Shown here: positions 23,147 through 31,758 of the stretch, one piece after another
Numbering within the stretch: position 1 is the stretch's first letter
Layout of the letters: each line of letters begins with the position of its first letter
Assembly: GCA_028694105.1 (NCBI GenBank)
Contig: JAQUUC010000034.1
Coordinates: forward strand, 1-41,132
Source: Hespellia sp.
GTDB lineage: Bacteria > Bacillota > Clostridia > Lachnospirales > Lachnospiraceae
Direction: 5' to 3'
DNA: 41,132 nt
The notes under the pieces: model-generated
The model's database searches: none
Told to the model about the DNA's origin: nothing
Seen by the model: only the letters and a program-made list of their open reading frames with translations
Position numbers and translations under genes: made by a program

Positions 23147-24085
23147 TTATTCTAAAATCAGTCTGACGCCGCCAATCATTCCCGCGTCATTTGATAATTC
23201 CGCAACCTTGATAAATGTATCTCTCGTTGCATGGAATGCATATTTTTTGAAATATTTCTGAACTACATCAATCAGCATATCTCCGGCCTTTGACATTCCG
23301 CCGCCGATAACAAACACTTGTGGATTAACGACACATGCCACCTGCGCCAGTGCCTTTCCTAACACGTTCGCCATCTCATCAATCATCCTGACTGCAACCA
23401 CATCGCCTTCCTTTGCAGCGTTGAATATCGCAAGTGATGTGATCTTTTCTTCTTTTCTCAGCAGACTCTCATCGTCATGCTCTGCCAGATATTTCGCTGT
23501 CACTCTTGCGATGCCGTTGGCGGATGCATACTGCTCCAGACAGCCGCGATTGCCACAGCCACAAACCTCTGTCTCACCGTCAACCATATGCATATGCCCG
23601 ATTTCGCCACCGGCTCCTGTACTTCCGGAGATGATTTTTTCGTTCATAATAACGCCGCCGCCCACACCGGTTCCGAGCGTTATCATAACCATGTTCTTGT
23701 AGCCTTTTCCGCCGCCCTGCCATAACTCACCGAGTGCTGCTACATTTGCATCATTTCCGGCCTTCACTTTCATACCGGTCATTCCCTTTAATTCAATCTC
23801 AACATTAAAGACACCCCAGCCAAGGTTCACGCACTGATACACCGTACCGTCATCGCCAACCGGTCCGGGAACTCCCATTCCAATTCCTTCTACATCCAGC
23901 TTGGAAATCTCTTTTTCCGCCAGCTTGCCTTCTACAGCTTTCGCGATATCTTCCAGAATATATTTGCCGCCATCCTCCGTGCGGGTCACGATTTCCCATT
24001 TTTCTAAAAGATCTCCGGTCGTTGTGAACAGTCCCATCTTAATGGTTGTCCCTCCGATATCTACTCCAAACGCATATTGCTTCAC
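23147..24085 (-). CDS. glcK: ROK-family glucokinase
   Basis: 312 residues from a GTG at 24085, preceded by AAAGGAG at 7 nt. It has the ATP-binding VDIGGTTIKMGLF, the catalytic Asp112 in AGNDANVAALGE, the GTGVGGG loop, and the ROK zinc motif with His164 and CGCGNRGC (Cys175, Cys177, Cys182). EIGHMHMVDG also fits. These mark a ROK sugar kinase of the Gram-positive glucokinase type, phosphorylating glucose to glucose-6-phosphate in the cytosol. It has no N-terminal HTH, so it is an enzyme and not a ROK repressor. It is probably the first gene of a group with the HAD phosphatase. N-acetylmannosamine or other hexoses remain possible substrates. Confidence 0.92.
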   Translation of the reverse strand: MKQYAFGVDIGGTTIKMGLFTTTGDLLEKWEIVTRTEDGGKYILEDIAKAVEGKLAEKEISKLDVEGIGMGVPGPVGDDGTVYQCVNLGWGVFNVEIELKGMTGMKVKAGNDANVAALGELWQGGGKGYKNMVMITLGTGVGGGVIMNEKIISGSTGAGGEIGHMHMVDGETEVCGCGNRGCLEQYASANGIARVTAKYLAEHDDESLLRKEEKITSLAIFNAAKEGDVVAVRMIDEMANVLGKALAQVACVVNPQVFVIGGGMSKAGDMLIDVVQKYFKKYAFHATRDTFIKVAELSNDAGMIGGVRLILE

Positions 24086-24172
24086 TTTTTTTCTCCTTTC
24101 GTCCCAAATTTTACATATAGTACTATTCTATCGCATCTTTTCTGATTCGTAAACAAGACAAATCAAAAAATG

Positions 24173-25090
24173 CTAATTTCCTGATTCTGTGTATTTGGCG
24201 AACCGCATCATCTCTTCGATGTATTTCTCCCCGAGATGACTCAGAAGAGCATTCTTTCTCATTACATATCCAATATGCATCGTCTCGGCGGATTTGAGCG
24301 GAACCGCAACGTAATCACTTCCGTTCAACTCCTCACAGATAATTCCCGAGCATAATGTATATCCGTTCAGCCCGATCATAAGATTTAGCATCGTAGCGCG
24401 GTCGCATGCCTTAATGGTCTTCTTGTACTCGTACGTACTCAGGATTTCCTCTGCAAAATAAAACGAATTGTTTTCGCCCTGTTCAAAGGAAAGGCACGGA
24501 TACTCCTCCAAATCCTTCAGGCTGATTTTTGCCTTTCCCGCGAGTGGATGATCCTTCCAAAGATACACATAGCTTTTACACTGGAACAGTTCCGTGAATC
24601 TTAATTCGTTGTCCCGGAATAATTTCCGCATGATTTTTTCATTGAATTCATTGACGTATAAGACGCCGATTTCGCTTCTCCCATCTCTGACATCAAAAAT
24701 GACATCCGCTGTCTTAGTCTCACGGATCGCAAATTCATAATCCTTCATATCACGGCTTTTTACCGTCTCGACAAACGCTTTTACCGCAAAGGAATAATGC
24801 TGTGTCGACACACCGAAATATTTTTTTCTGCCTCCTGCATCACTGTAGCGCTCCTCCAGCAGCTCCACCTGACCTAATATCTGGCGCGCATATCCGAGAA
24901 ACTCTTTGCCCTCCTCGGTCAGTGTCACACCCTTGCTGCTCCGGCTGAAAATCTGAATTCCGATCTCCAGCTCCAAATCCTTGATCGAGCTGGAAAGACT
25001 CGGCTGTGTAATAAACAGTCGTTTCGCCGCCTCATTCATAGATCCAGTCTCAGAGACCATAATCGCATAGCGTATTTGTTGTAATGTCAC
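24173..25090 (-). CDS. LysR-family transcriptional regulator linked to trpB2
   Basis: 305 residues from the ATG at 25090. The N-terminal winged HTH is clear: MTLQQIRYAIMVSETGSMNEAAKRLFITQPSLSSSIKDLE, then the linker helix. The C-terminal two-lobed effector domain follows (from about 90; YFGVSTQHYSF, then RDGRSEIGVLYV). It starts 22 nt after the trpB2 stop on the same strand, so it is probably expressed from the T-box-controlled trpB2 transcript. This is unusual because LysR genes are normally divergent from their targets. The effector and targets are unknown. Members with this SETGSMNEAAK start occur widely in Clostridia. Confidence 0.9.
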   Translation of the reverse strand: MTLQQIRYAIMVSETGSMNEAAKRLFITQPSLSSSIKDLELEIGIQIFSRSSKGVTLTEEGKEFLGYARQILGQVELLEERYSDAGGRKKYFGVSTQHYSFAVKAFVETVKSRDMKDYEFAIRETKTADVIFDVRDGRSEIGVLYVNEFNEKIMRKLFRDNELRFTELFQCKSYVYLWKDHPLAGKAKISLKDLEEYPCLSFEQGENNSFYFAEEILSTYEYKKTIKACDRATMLNLMIGLNGYTLCSGIICEELNGSDYVAVPLKSAETMHIGYVMRKNALLSHLGEKYIEEMMRFAKYTESGN

Positions 25091-25112
25091 TTTGAACCCC
25101 TTTCAGATAGTC

Positions 25113-26489
25113 CTATTTCATATCCGGAAGTCCGGCAAATCCGATGGCAAGATCTTCATCCGTCGGTACATAGTCTTCCATCTTTCCATCATGGAATGCC
25201 TCATATGCATACATATCGAAGTATCCCGTTCCGGTCAGGCCAAACACGATCGTCTTTTCCTCGCCAGTCTCTTTGCATTTCAGTGCTTCATCCATAGCTA
25301 CCTTAATTGCATGGCTGCTTTCCGGTGCCGGAAGAATACCCTCAACTCTTGCAAATTCTTCTGCCGCTTTAAATACCTCCGTCTGCTCTACCGATCTCGC
25401 TTCCATGAGGCCATCCTCATAGAGCTGTGATAATACAGAGCTCATACCGTGATAGCGAAGACCTCCAGCATGGTTCGGTGATGGGATAAAGCCGCTTCCG
25501 AGCGTATACATTTTCGCCAGCGGACAAACCTTTCCTGTATCACAGAAATCATAAGCATACCTGCCTCTGGTCAGACTTGGGCAGGATGCAGGCTCTACCG
25601 CGATAAACTGATAATCTGCTTCTCCCCGGAGCTTTTCACCCATAAACGGGGAAATGAGTCCGCCAAGATTCGAGCCGCCGCCTGCGCAGCCAATGATCAT
25701 ATCTGCTTTGATTCCATATTTATCCAGTGCAGCTTTCGTCTCCAGACCGATGACTGACTGATGGAGCAGCACCTGATTGAGCACGCTTCCCAGCACATAA
25801 CGGTATCCTTCGTGCGTTGTCGCCTGTTCTACTGCCTCTGAGATTGCACAGCCAAGACTTCCGCTTGTCCCCGGATGTTCTGCGAGGATTTTCTTTCCAA
25901 CCTCTGTTGTCACAGATGGGGAAGGTGTCACCTTCGCGCCATATGTCCGCATCACTTCACGGCGGAACGGTTTCTGGTCATAAGAGCATTTTACCATATA
26001 TACCTGACAGTCCAGATCCAGGTAAGAGCATGCCATTGAAAGTGCCGTTCCCCACTGGCCTGCACCAGTCTCAGTTGTCACGCCTTTTAAGCCCTGTTTC
26101 TTCGCGTAATAAGCCTGCGCGATTGCGGAGTTTAATTTGTGGCTGCCACTCGTATTGTTTCCTTCAAATTTGTAATAGATCTTTGCAGGTGTCTGCATTT
26201 TTTCTTCCAGACAGTATGCACGAATCAGTGGTGACGGACGATACATCTTGTAAAAGTCGCGGATTTCCTGCGGAATATCAATGTATGCATTGTCATTGTC
26301 AAGCTCTTGTGCAACCAGATCCTTGCAAAATACGCCTTCCAGTTCCTCTGCTGTCATTGGTTTTAATGTACCCGGATTTAAAAGCGGTGCCGGTTTGTTC
26401 TTCATATCAGCGCGGACATTGTACCACTGCTGTGGCATCTCCTGCTCTTCCAGATAAATTTTGTAAGGGATGTTTTTTTCTTGTTTCAT
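25113..26489 (-). CDS. trpB2: TrpB2-type tryptophan synthase beta chain
   Basis: 458 residues from the ATG at 26489, with GAGAGGAG upstream; a longer frame runs into the T-box and is rejected. It has the long N-terminal extension of TrpB2 (RPSPLIRAYCLEE). The PLP lysine is Lys118 in SGSHKLNSAIAQ, and TETGAGQWGTALS, GCAGGGSNLGG (the phosphate-binding loop) and GLTGTGYFD also fit. It should condense indole with L-serine to give L-tryptophan in the cytosol. No trpA or other trp genes are nearby, so the likely role is indole salvage. It is preceded by a Trp-type T-box, so expression should rise when tRNA-Trp is uncharged. It is followed by a LysR gene. Confidence 0.94.
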   Translation of the reverse strand: MKQEKNIPYKIYLEEQEMPQQWYNVRADMKNKPAPLLNPGTLKPMTAEELEGVFCKDLVAQELDNDNAYIDIPQEIRDFYKMYRPSPLIRAYCLEEKMQTPAKIYYKFEGNNTSGSHKLNSAIAQAYYAKKQGLKGVTTETGAGQWGTALSMACSYLDLDCQVYMVKCSYDQKPFRREVMRTYGAKVTPSPSVTTEVGKKILAEHPGTSGSLGCAISEAVEQATTHEGYRYVLGSVLNQVLLHQSVIGLETKAALDKYGIKADMIIGCAGGGSNLGGLISPFMGEKLRGEADYQFIAVEPASCPSLTRGRYAYDFCDTGKVCPLAKMYTLGSGFIPSPNHAGGLRYHGMSSVLSQLYEDGLMEARSVEQTEVFKAAEEFARVEGILPAPESSHAIKVAMDEALKCKETGEEKTIVFGLTGTGYFDMYAYEAFHDGKMEDYVPTDEDLAIGFAGLPDMK

Positions 26490-26544
26490 GGTATTTCTCC
26501 TCTCTTTTGAATCTTTTATCACGTTGTTATCGGGACAAACAGCG

Positions 26545-26852
26545 AAAAAAACTCCTGTCCCTGCAATTTTCATGCTGGGACAAGAGTACAAATCAAAACT
26601 CCTGCGGTGCCACCCTGCTTGATATGGGAAATCCATATCCACTCTTTACGTCTGCATTTCGCGAAACGCTAAGATTTTTAACGGAGTTTCCTCTCCGTCT
26701 CCTCTACTTGCAATGATGGAAAATCCATATATGCTTTCGATTCGCCCTCAGAAGTCCATTCCTTTTAAGGTTCCATGATCTGCTCTCAGCATGCAGCTCT
26801 CTCTGTAAAGAAACATCTCTCAAGTACTTACTCTTCCTCAGTGGTTTATTTA
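26545..26852 (-). ncRNA. T-box riboswitch, probable tRNA-Trp specificity
   Basis: On the minus strand the conserved T-box sequence AGGGTGGCACCGC lies at 26616 to 26604, followed by a terminator stem (ACTCTTGTCCC / GGGACAGGAGT, 26587 to 26551) and seven T. Upstream, a stem I of fitting size contains an AGAGAG element, and on its 3' side AATGGACTTC places UGG (26758 to 26756) with a following A and a CTTC able to pair with GAAG on the 5' side. UGG is the Trp codon, which fits trpB2. The alternative antiterminator would use the T-box bulge to bind the NCCA end of uncharged tRNA. Confidence 0.93.
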
Positions 26853-26858
26853 CTAACC

Positions 26859-26887
26859 ACTTTAGCATGGTGAAATCCGAATGTCAA
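26859..26887 (-). promoter_or_regulatory. Promoter of the T-box-trpB2 transcript
   Basis: Minus-strand consensus -35 TTGACA (26887 to 26882), 17-bp spacer, -10 TAAAGT (26864 to 26859) with an extended TGC. It overlaps the end of the upstream acetyltransferase gene's downstream region. Confidence 0.7.
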
Positions 26888-26895
26888 ATGATTTT

Positions 26896-27492
26896 TCAGA
26901 TTTTTCTATCTTTAAAATAATATGCTTTGTCATGCTCGTTCACTTCACGCAAAACGTGGCAGGGATTGCCGACAGCGATGACATTTGACGGCAGATCTTT
27001 TGTGACAATGCTTCCGGCGCCCACGACTACATTATCACCGATTGTAATCCCCGGCAGGACGATGACGCCCGCGCCAAGCCAGCAGTTTTTCCCAATATGC
27101 ACCGATGCATTATACTGATATTCCTGCTCACGAAGTTCCGGCAGAATCGGATGTCCAGCTGTTGCAATTGTTACATTCGGTCCGAACATCGTGTGATCTC
27201 CCACGTAGATATGTGTGTCATCCACCATTGTCAGATTGAAATTAGCATAAATATGATTGCCGAAGTGTACATGATGCCCACCAAAATTCGAATGGAACGG
27301 TGGCTCAATATAACAGCCTTCTCCGATTTCCGCAAACATTTCCTTCAGCATTTGTTCACGTTTTTCTCCCTCTGACGGTCTGGTCTGGTTAAAATCATAC
27401 AGACGTTCCAGATATCCGGTCTGTTCCTTCATTAAATCTTCATCTCCCGGCAGGTACAGTTTCACATTGTGCATTTTCTCTTTGATTGTCAT
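26896..27492 (-). CDS. maa: Maltose/galactoside O-acetyltransferase family protein
   Basis: 198 residues from the ATG at 27492, behind GGAGGAAG. The N-terminal Maa/LacA domain (KEKMHNVKLYLPGDEDLMKEQ) is followed by left-handed beta-helix hexapeptide repeats from about residue 70. These include FHSNFGGHHVHFGNHIYANFN, the catalytic-His stretch ATAGHP and the final GAGVIVLPGITIGDNVVVGAGSIV. It transfers acetyl from acetyl-CoA to a sugar hydroxyl in the cytosol, as a trimer. The physiological substrate in this family is usually unclear, with detoxification of non-metabolised sugars proposed. It is a complete gene of standard length (about 185-205). The small gap to hisK (63 nt) on the same strand suggests a shared transcript. 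Confidence 0.92.
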   Translation of the reverse strand: MTIKEKMHNVKLYLPGDEDLMKEQTGYLERLYDFNQTRPSEGEKREQMLKEMFAEIGEGCYIEPPFHSNFGGHHVHFGNHIYANFNLTMVDDTHIYVGDHTMFGPNVTIATAGHPILPELREQEYQYNASVHIGKNCWLGAGVIVLPGITIGDNVVVGAGSIVTKDLPSNVIAVGNPCHVLREVNEHDKAYYFKDRKI

Positions 27493-27555
27493 TTACTTCT
27501 TCCTCCATACTTTTTTATGAGATATTCACAGTAAAGCCAGACTGGCTCCTTTTGC

Positions 27556-28356
27556 TTACAACTCATGGAATACCGGCTGCATCTTTTCAAATGTACAGAA
27601 TGTCTGATATCCCATATCTTTCAGTTCGGCTCTCACTTCTTCCATGTGATCTGCGAGATGCTGCGTCTCATGTGTATCAGAACCAAGTGTAATAATTTCT
27701 CCGCCAAGTTCACGGTATCTCCTTAAAATCTTTCTTGATGGCATCAGATCCTTTAACCCATATTTAAAACTGGATGTATTAATCTCAATTCCCCTGCCAT
27801 CCGCAATCACCTGCTGTAAAATCGGATCTACATATCTCATGACCTTTTCATCCGGGAAATCACCTGCCTGATCATATCGTTTGATCATATCCAGATGTGC
27901 CAGCACAGAATACGATTTGTATACCTGCATCACATCATAGATTGCCTTATAATAATTTTCCTGATATTCTTCCTGGCTCCGTCCCTCCTGATATTCATAA
28001 TCCCAGAATTCCTTGTTATCGATCTGGTGATTACTCAGAAGAACAAAATCAAATGGATAGGCTTCAAAATCCCGCTGAAACGATTCTTTCGTATGTGTCT
28101 GCACTCCAAACTCGATTCCGGTCCGGATGATGATTTTATCTTTATACTTTTCCTTCAATTGACCGGCCTCAGCCAAATACGCTTCATAATCACAGTTTGT
28201 GACAGTCTTCACGCCATAGTCTACATGCTCTGTAAATGTAATTTCATCCAGTTGACATTCCAGGGCCTTTAAAATCATATCCTCCATCGGACACTCTGAA
28301 TCATCGCTATAATATGTGTGGACATGTGAATCCGCACGATATGCTGTCTTGTTCAT
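27556..28356 (-). CDS. hisK: PHP-family histidinol-phosphatase
   Basis: 266 residues from the ATG at 28356, with AGGAAA upstream. The PHP metal-binding motifs are visible: DSHVHTYYSDD (His11, His13), TFTEHVDYG, the Glu/His pair in RTGIEFGVQ and LAHLDMIKRY, and a final LGSDTHETQHLADH. The size and motif order match HisJ/HisK-type histidinol-phosphate phosphatases, which release histidinol in histidine biosynthesis. No other his genes are in the window, as is common for this enzyme in Firmicutes. Other PHP phosphoesterases look alike, so the substrate is likely but not certain. It sits 28 nt after the MATE gene on the same strand. Confidence 0.88.
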   Translation of the reverse strand: MNKTAYRADSHVHTYYSDDSECPMEDMILKALECQLDEITFTEHVDYGVKTVTNCDYEAYLAEAGQLKEKYKDKIIIRTGIEFGVQTHTKESFQRDFEAYPFDFVLLSNHQIDNKEFWDYEYQEGRSQEEYQENYYKAIYDVMQVYKSYSVLAHLDMIKRYDQAGDFPDEKVMRYVDPILQQVIADGRGIEINTSSFKYGLKDLMPSRKILRRYRELGGEIITLGSDTHETQHLADHMEEVRAELKDMGYQTFCTFEKMQPVFHEL

Positions 28357-28384
28357 ATTCTTTTTCCTCGCTTCCTGCTTTTTA

Positions 28385-29746
28385 TTATTTTAGACATTCT
28401 CTCTTCTCGGTCAGATTCTTCACCCATCTGTATTTCTTATAATGAAGATAGACCGCAGGTAATTTCACTATTTCATCCAGTGTCATGATCAAGTATACCA
28501 CAAGTACCGGTAAATGCAGTACAAATGCTGCCAACAGACTAAGTGGCACTGTCACCAGCCAGAAGGTGACCGTGTCGCAGGCCAGCCCAAATCTCGAATC
28601 ACCGCCCGCGCAGAATATTCCGGCGATCGTTGTATTGTTGACGGACTGTGCGGTCAAATAATAGCTGCACATCATCAGCATTCCTTTGAGATAAATATCC
28701 GCCTGTACCGACACATTGACCATTCTCAGAATAAGTGGTGTTACCGTCAGTAATACCAGCCCCGTAAATGCGCCGCTTGCAATTGCAACAATACAGGATT
28801 TCCTGCCATATTCACGGGCTCTTTCTAAATTACCGGCTCCCAGTTCATTTCCAACAATGATTCCTGCACCGCTGCCCAGTCCAAGGCAGAAGCATGCCAG
28901 CAGATTTCGTATGATATTCGCGATGGAATTGGCGGCGACCGCATCCGTTCCCAGATGCCCCATTATGACAGAATACATTGCAAATCCGCAGCCCCACACA
29001 AGCTCATTTCCAAGCACCGGAAGCGTGTATTTCCAGAAATCTTTTTGCATGGACCGGTCAATGTGTGCCAGATTTACCATTCGGATTTTGATGCTGTCTT
29101 TTCTGCCATTCTCCCGGAGCGTCCATATCAGCTCTGCAATCCGTGCAATGGCGGTTGCGAGTGCCGCGCCTGTGATTCCCATTTGGGGCAGCGATCCCAC
29201 CCCAAAGATGAACACTGCATTTAGAACAATATTGAGTACAACGGTAACCGAGCTGATGATCACGCTCTTCACTGCTCTGCCGCTGTTCTTCATGATGCAC
29301 AGATAAATCTGTGACACACTGCACGCCAGAAATGTGATTCCCACAATCCGCAGATAAGGGATTCCCGCTTGAATAAGTACCGGGTCGGAGGTAAATATAC
29401 ACATCAAAGCTCGCGGCACGAGCATACTCACGCCAAAGAATCCAGCCGATACGACTCCGGTAATCCGAAGGACTATTGCCAGAATTTTTTCCACGGAGAA
29501 GTAATCGCCTTTTCCGTAATACTGCGCCGCAAAGATACTGGTACCGATTGTCATCGCCGCTAAAAACAGGTTATAGACAAATGTTACCTGCCCGGCCAGC
29601 GATGCCGCCGACAGCAGATTCTGGTCAAGCAGCCCGAGCATTGCCGCATCTGATGCTCCCACAAGTGCAAGCATAAACTGCTGAAATGCGATGGGCAGTA
29701 CCAGTGAAAATAATTTTTTATAAAATTCCGATTGCTGTGCTCTCAT
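28385..29746 (-). CDS. MATE-family efflux transporter
   Basis: 453 residues from the ATG at 29746 (MRAQQSEFYKKLFSLVLPIAFQQFM). A longer frame begins with TTG at 29821, but a TATACT -10-like hexamer (29815 to 29810) lies within it, so the shorter start is preferred. Twelve hydrophobic segments are visible in two related halves, with GLGSGAGIIVGNELGAGNLERAREY and the corresponding first-half SIFAAQYYGKGDYF, both MATE hallmarks. It exports organic cations or drugs by Na+ or H+ antiport in the cytoplasmic membrane. It heads a likely transcript with hisK and maa. The substrate is not predictable. Confidence 0.92.
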   Translation of the reverse strand: MRAQQSEFYKKLFSLVLPIAFQQFMLALVGASDAAMLGLLDQNLLSAASLAGQVTFVYNLFLAAMTIGTSIFAAQYYGKGDYFSVEKILAIVLRITGVVSAGFFGVSMLVPRALMCIFTSDPVLIQAGIPYLRIVGITFLACSVSQIYLCIMKNSGRAVKSVIISSVTVVLNIVLNAVFIFGVGSLPQMGITGAALATAIARIAELIWTLRENGRKDSIKIRMVNLAHIDRSMQKDFWKYTLPVLGNELVWGCGFAMYSVIMGHLGTDAVAANSIANIIRNLLACFCLGLGSGAGIIVGNELGAGNLERAREYGRKSCIVAIASGAFTGLVLLTVTPLILRMVNVSVQADIYLKGMLMMCSYYLTAQSVNNTTIAGIFCAGGDSRFGLACDTVTFWLVTVPLSLLAAFVLHLPVLVVYLIMTLDEIVKLPAVYLHYKKYRWVKNLTEKRECLK

Positions 29747-29893
29747 CTGCGTTGACTTTTCCCTTCTTCTAACATTCAGATACGACTGCCTCACTTTTTG
29801 TTCTGCATCAGTATATCGCAAATATCAGAGCAGTATCTACGCAAATATTTCACATTTCTATAACAATATTTCAATTCTATAAGTTCTGAGCAT

Positions 29894-29915
29894 AAAAAGG
29901 AGCCGTGCCCCCTTT
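29894..29915 (-). terminator. Terminator of the ArAE-like gene
   Basis: On the minus strand AAGGGGGC pairs with GCTCCTTT around a 3-nt loop (two G-T pairs) and is followed by T residues. It lies about 10 nt past the stop of the upstream gene. Confidence 0.65.
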
Positions 29916-29925
29916 CTCTTCACTT

Positions 29926-30969
29926 TTATTTTTCCACAGAATCATCCCAATATATTTCCTTGTGCACATCCTCCAGCGATTCCACAAATCTCTTCTTGAA
30001 CACCAGAAATTCTTCCAGATCAAGTAAAATATGATACAGAATTGCACGGTTTTCAAATTCCTCCCGTGTCTTTGGCAACGGCTCTTTTTTCATATCCGCA
30101 AAAATGTCATTCAATGCCTCAATCTGTTTGGTCGGAATATTGATTTCCACAATGTAGTTCTTCATATACGTAATATAAGCCGCTATAATCCGAGCCTGCT
30201 CCGGCATGTAGCGCAGCCGTTTCATCTGATAGTGCAGATTATGGAGCACGTTACACTGCTGGGTACGCATTTCAAAGTAGTGAATATAATAGCTCGGATG
30301 AGAAGAAAAGGTGTTGTTCTGGTACTTATACGCCGCCTCCACAAACTGTGCCAGTTCATGCTCCAGCTCAATGATATCGCCCCATACACTGTGGTCGAGC
30401 TTCTCCAGTTTCATGTACCCCGCAAGCTCTTCCATTATCATCTGCAGCTTTTCTTCTGTATATCGCATATTCGCTATGATTTTCTTCTTTGCGCTTCCAT
30501 TATTCTGGAACAGATTCAGAAGAATCGCAATTGCAACGCCAATCAGTACTAATAAAAATTCATTCATAATTGCCTGAAAACTGAAATCCAATGTGGTCAG
30601 GAAATGTGTTCCGACAACCGCATTAACAGATATCGTTGCCTTCCATCCAATCATCTCGCAAATGATGACCAGCAGAAAGATAAAGATTCCGAACTCCAGC
30701 CATGCAATATGAAAGAGATGGAAAACGATAATCGAAAGTACCACGGTGATTCCAAAAGAAATCATGCGGAAAATGGATATTTTAACGGTCTCCCACTTCG
30801 TCGTGAGAATGGAGAGAAGCGTGATAATCCCCGATGAAGTTGCAAAATTCAGCTGAAGTGCTGTGGCTATTAAGATTGCGGCACAGCTTCCCACCGCAAT
30901 CTTGAGTGCCTGAATTAAAACATGTATCGTTTTTTCTTTGTTCAAATTTTTGTTCCTTTCACATACCAT
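29926..30969 (-). CDS. Aromatic acid exporter (ArAE/FUSC-like) family membrane protein
   Basis: 347 residues from the ATG at 30969. That ATG has no clear ribosome binding site, whereas an in-frame TTG at 30945 follows AAAGGA by 8 nt and may be the true start. The first ~155 residues hold about six membrane helices (IQALKIAVGSCAAILIATAL to FLLVLIGVAIAILLNLFQNNG). The remaining ~190 form a charged, helical cytoplasmic domain (MRYTEEKLQMIMEELAGYM onward), the arrangement of ArAE_1/DUF939 proteins of Firmicutes. The family is presumed to export aromatic or other organic acids, with little direct evidence. It has its own promoter and terminator. Confidence 0.87.
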   Translation of the reverse strand: MVCERNKNLNKEKTIHVLIQALKIAVGSCAAILIATALQLNFATSSGIITLLSILTTKWETVKISIFRMISFGITVVLSIIVFHLFHIAWLEFGIFIFLLVIICEMIGWKATISVNAVVGTHFLTTLDFSFQAIMNEFLLVLIGVAIAILLNLFQNNGSAKKKIIANMRYTEEKLQMIMEELAGYMKLEKLDHSVWGDIIELEHELAQFVEAAYKYQNNTFSSHPSYYIHYFEMRTQQCNVLHNLHYQMKRLRYMPEQARIIAAYITYMKNYIVEINIPTKQIEALNDIFADMKKEPLPKTREEFENRAILYHILLDLEEFLVFKKRFVESLEDVHKEIYWDDSVEK

Positions 30970-30993
30970 AATCTTGATTTGCTTTTTTTGTTA

Positions 30994-31021
30994 TTTATAG
31001 TAACACAGAATTATAATACAA
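30994..31021 (-). promoter_or_regulatory. Promoter of the ArAE-like gene
   Basis: Minus-strand -35 TTGTAT (31021 to 31016), 16-bp spacer, -10 TATAAA (30999 to 30994). Transcription would start only about 18 nt before the ATG at 30969, which favours the TTG start at 30945. Confidence 0.5.
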
Positions 31022-31037
31022 TAAAACAAATATGCAG

Positions 31038-31071
31038 AAAAGACTCCATATTTTTCAATATAGAATCCTTT
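31038..31071 (-). terminator. Terminator of the tartrate operon
   Basis: AAAGGATTCTATATT (minus strand) pairs with AATATGGAGTCTTTT, mostly Watson-Crick, with the T run as part of the 3' arm. It lies about 60 nt downstream of the ttdB stop. Confidence 0.6.
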
Positions 31072-31131
31072 CCGCGGCAAATTTTGGTTTACTTTTTAAT
31101 TCATATTAAGTAGTTCTTCTATGTAAAGTTT

Positions 31132-31758
31132 CTATTTAATGAAACTTACATGCTTGCAGATTTCTTCTGTTGCTGCATCTTTCTTCTTGTTGTACTCTAT
31201 TTTCTTCTCCTCGAAGTAATTATTACCTTCTGCATCAATGGATACGATGAGTGGTCCGAATTCTTTTACGCGACAGTTCCATAATGTTTCAGGCATTCCT
31301 AAATCTCTCCACTCTGCACGTACGATTTCTTCTACTTCGACTGCTGCCACTACAGCATTTCCTGCCGGAAATACACAGTGGATTGCTTTGAATTCTTTAC
31401 ATGCTCTCTCTGTGTTCTCCTTCATGCCGCCTTTTCCGATAATCATCTTTACGCCGGTCTCTTTTACGAATTCATATTCGAATTTTTCCATACGCATGCT
31501 GGTTGTCGGACCAACCGATATCATCTCAAATTTATCATTTTCCAGCGGACGAATGATTGGTCCTGCATGGAAAATCGCATTGTTTCTGACATCGACCGGC
31601 AACTCTCTGCCTTCTTCTACCAGACGGCGGTGTGCAACATCACGGCAGGTTGTCATGCTTCCGTTTAAGTATACAATATCTCCGATTTTGATATCTTTTA
31701 AATCTTCATCAGTAATTGGCGTTGTTAAAATTTTCTTTCCATTTGTCATCTCTACCAT
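31132..31758 (-). CDS. ttdB: L(+)-tartrate dehydratase beta subunit
   Basis: 208 residues from the ATG at 31758, whose A overlaps the ttdA stop (TAATG), so the two are translationally coupled. The sequence [67 protein letters not shown] and [23 protein letters not shown] follows the E. coli TtdB pattern, as I recall it, almost block for block. It is longer than the C-terminal-domain subunit of two-part class I fumarases (about 185). With TtdA it would form an oxygen-labile [4Fe-4S] hydro-lyase turning L-tartrate to oxaloacetate. Fumarase remains the alternative, since the families are homologous. Confidence 0.85.
   Translation of the reverse strand: MVEMTNGKKILTTPITDEDLKDIKIGDIVYLNGSMTTCRDVAHRRLVEEGRELPVDVRNNAIFHAGPIIRPLENDKFEMISVGPTTSMRMEKFEYEFVKETGVKMIIGKGGMKENTERACKEFKAIHCVFPAGNAVVAAVEVEEIVRAEWRDLGMPETLWNCRVKEFGPLIVSIDAEGNNYFEEKKIEYNKKKDAATEEICKHVSFIK

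Noticed and set aside
25817-26716. A 299-codon plus-strand frame opposite trpB2 and the T-box
   Set aside because: It covers a well-defined trpB2 and riboswitch on the other strand. Its low-complexity Ser/Leu/Cys composition and lack of a start signal indicate a shadow frame.
28716-29306. A 196-codon plus-strand frame opposite the MATE gene
   Set aside because: Antisense to the MATE helices, with composition mirroring hydrophobic codons and no ribosome binding site.
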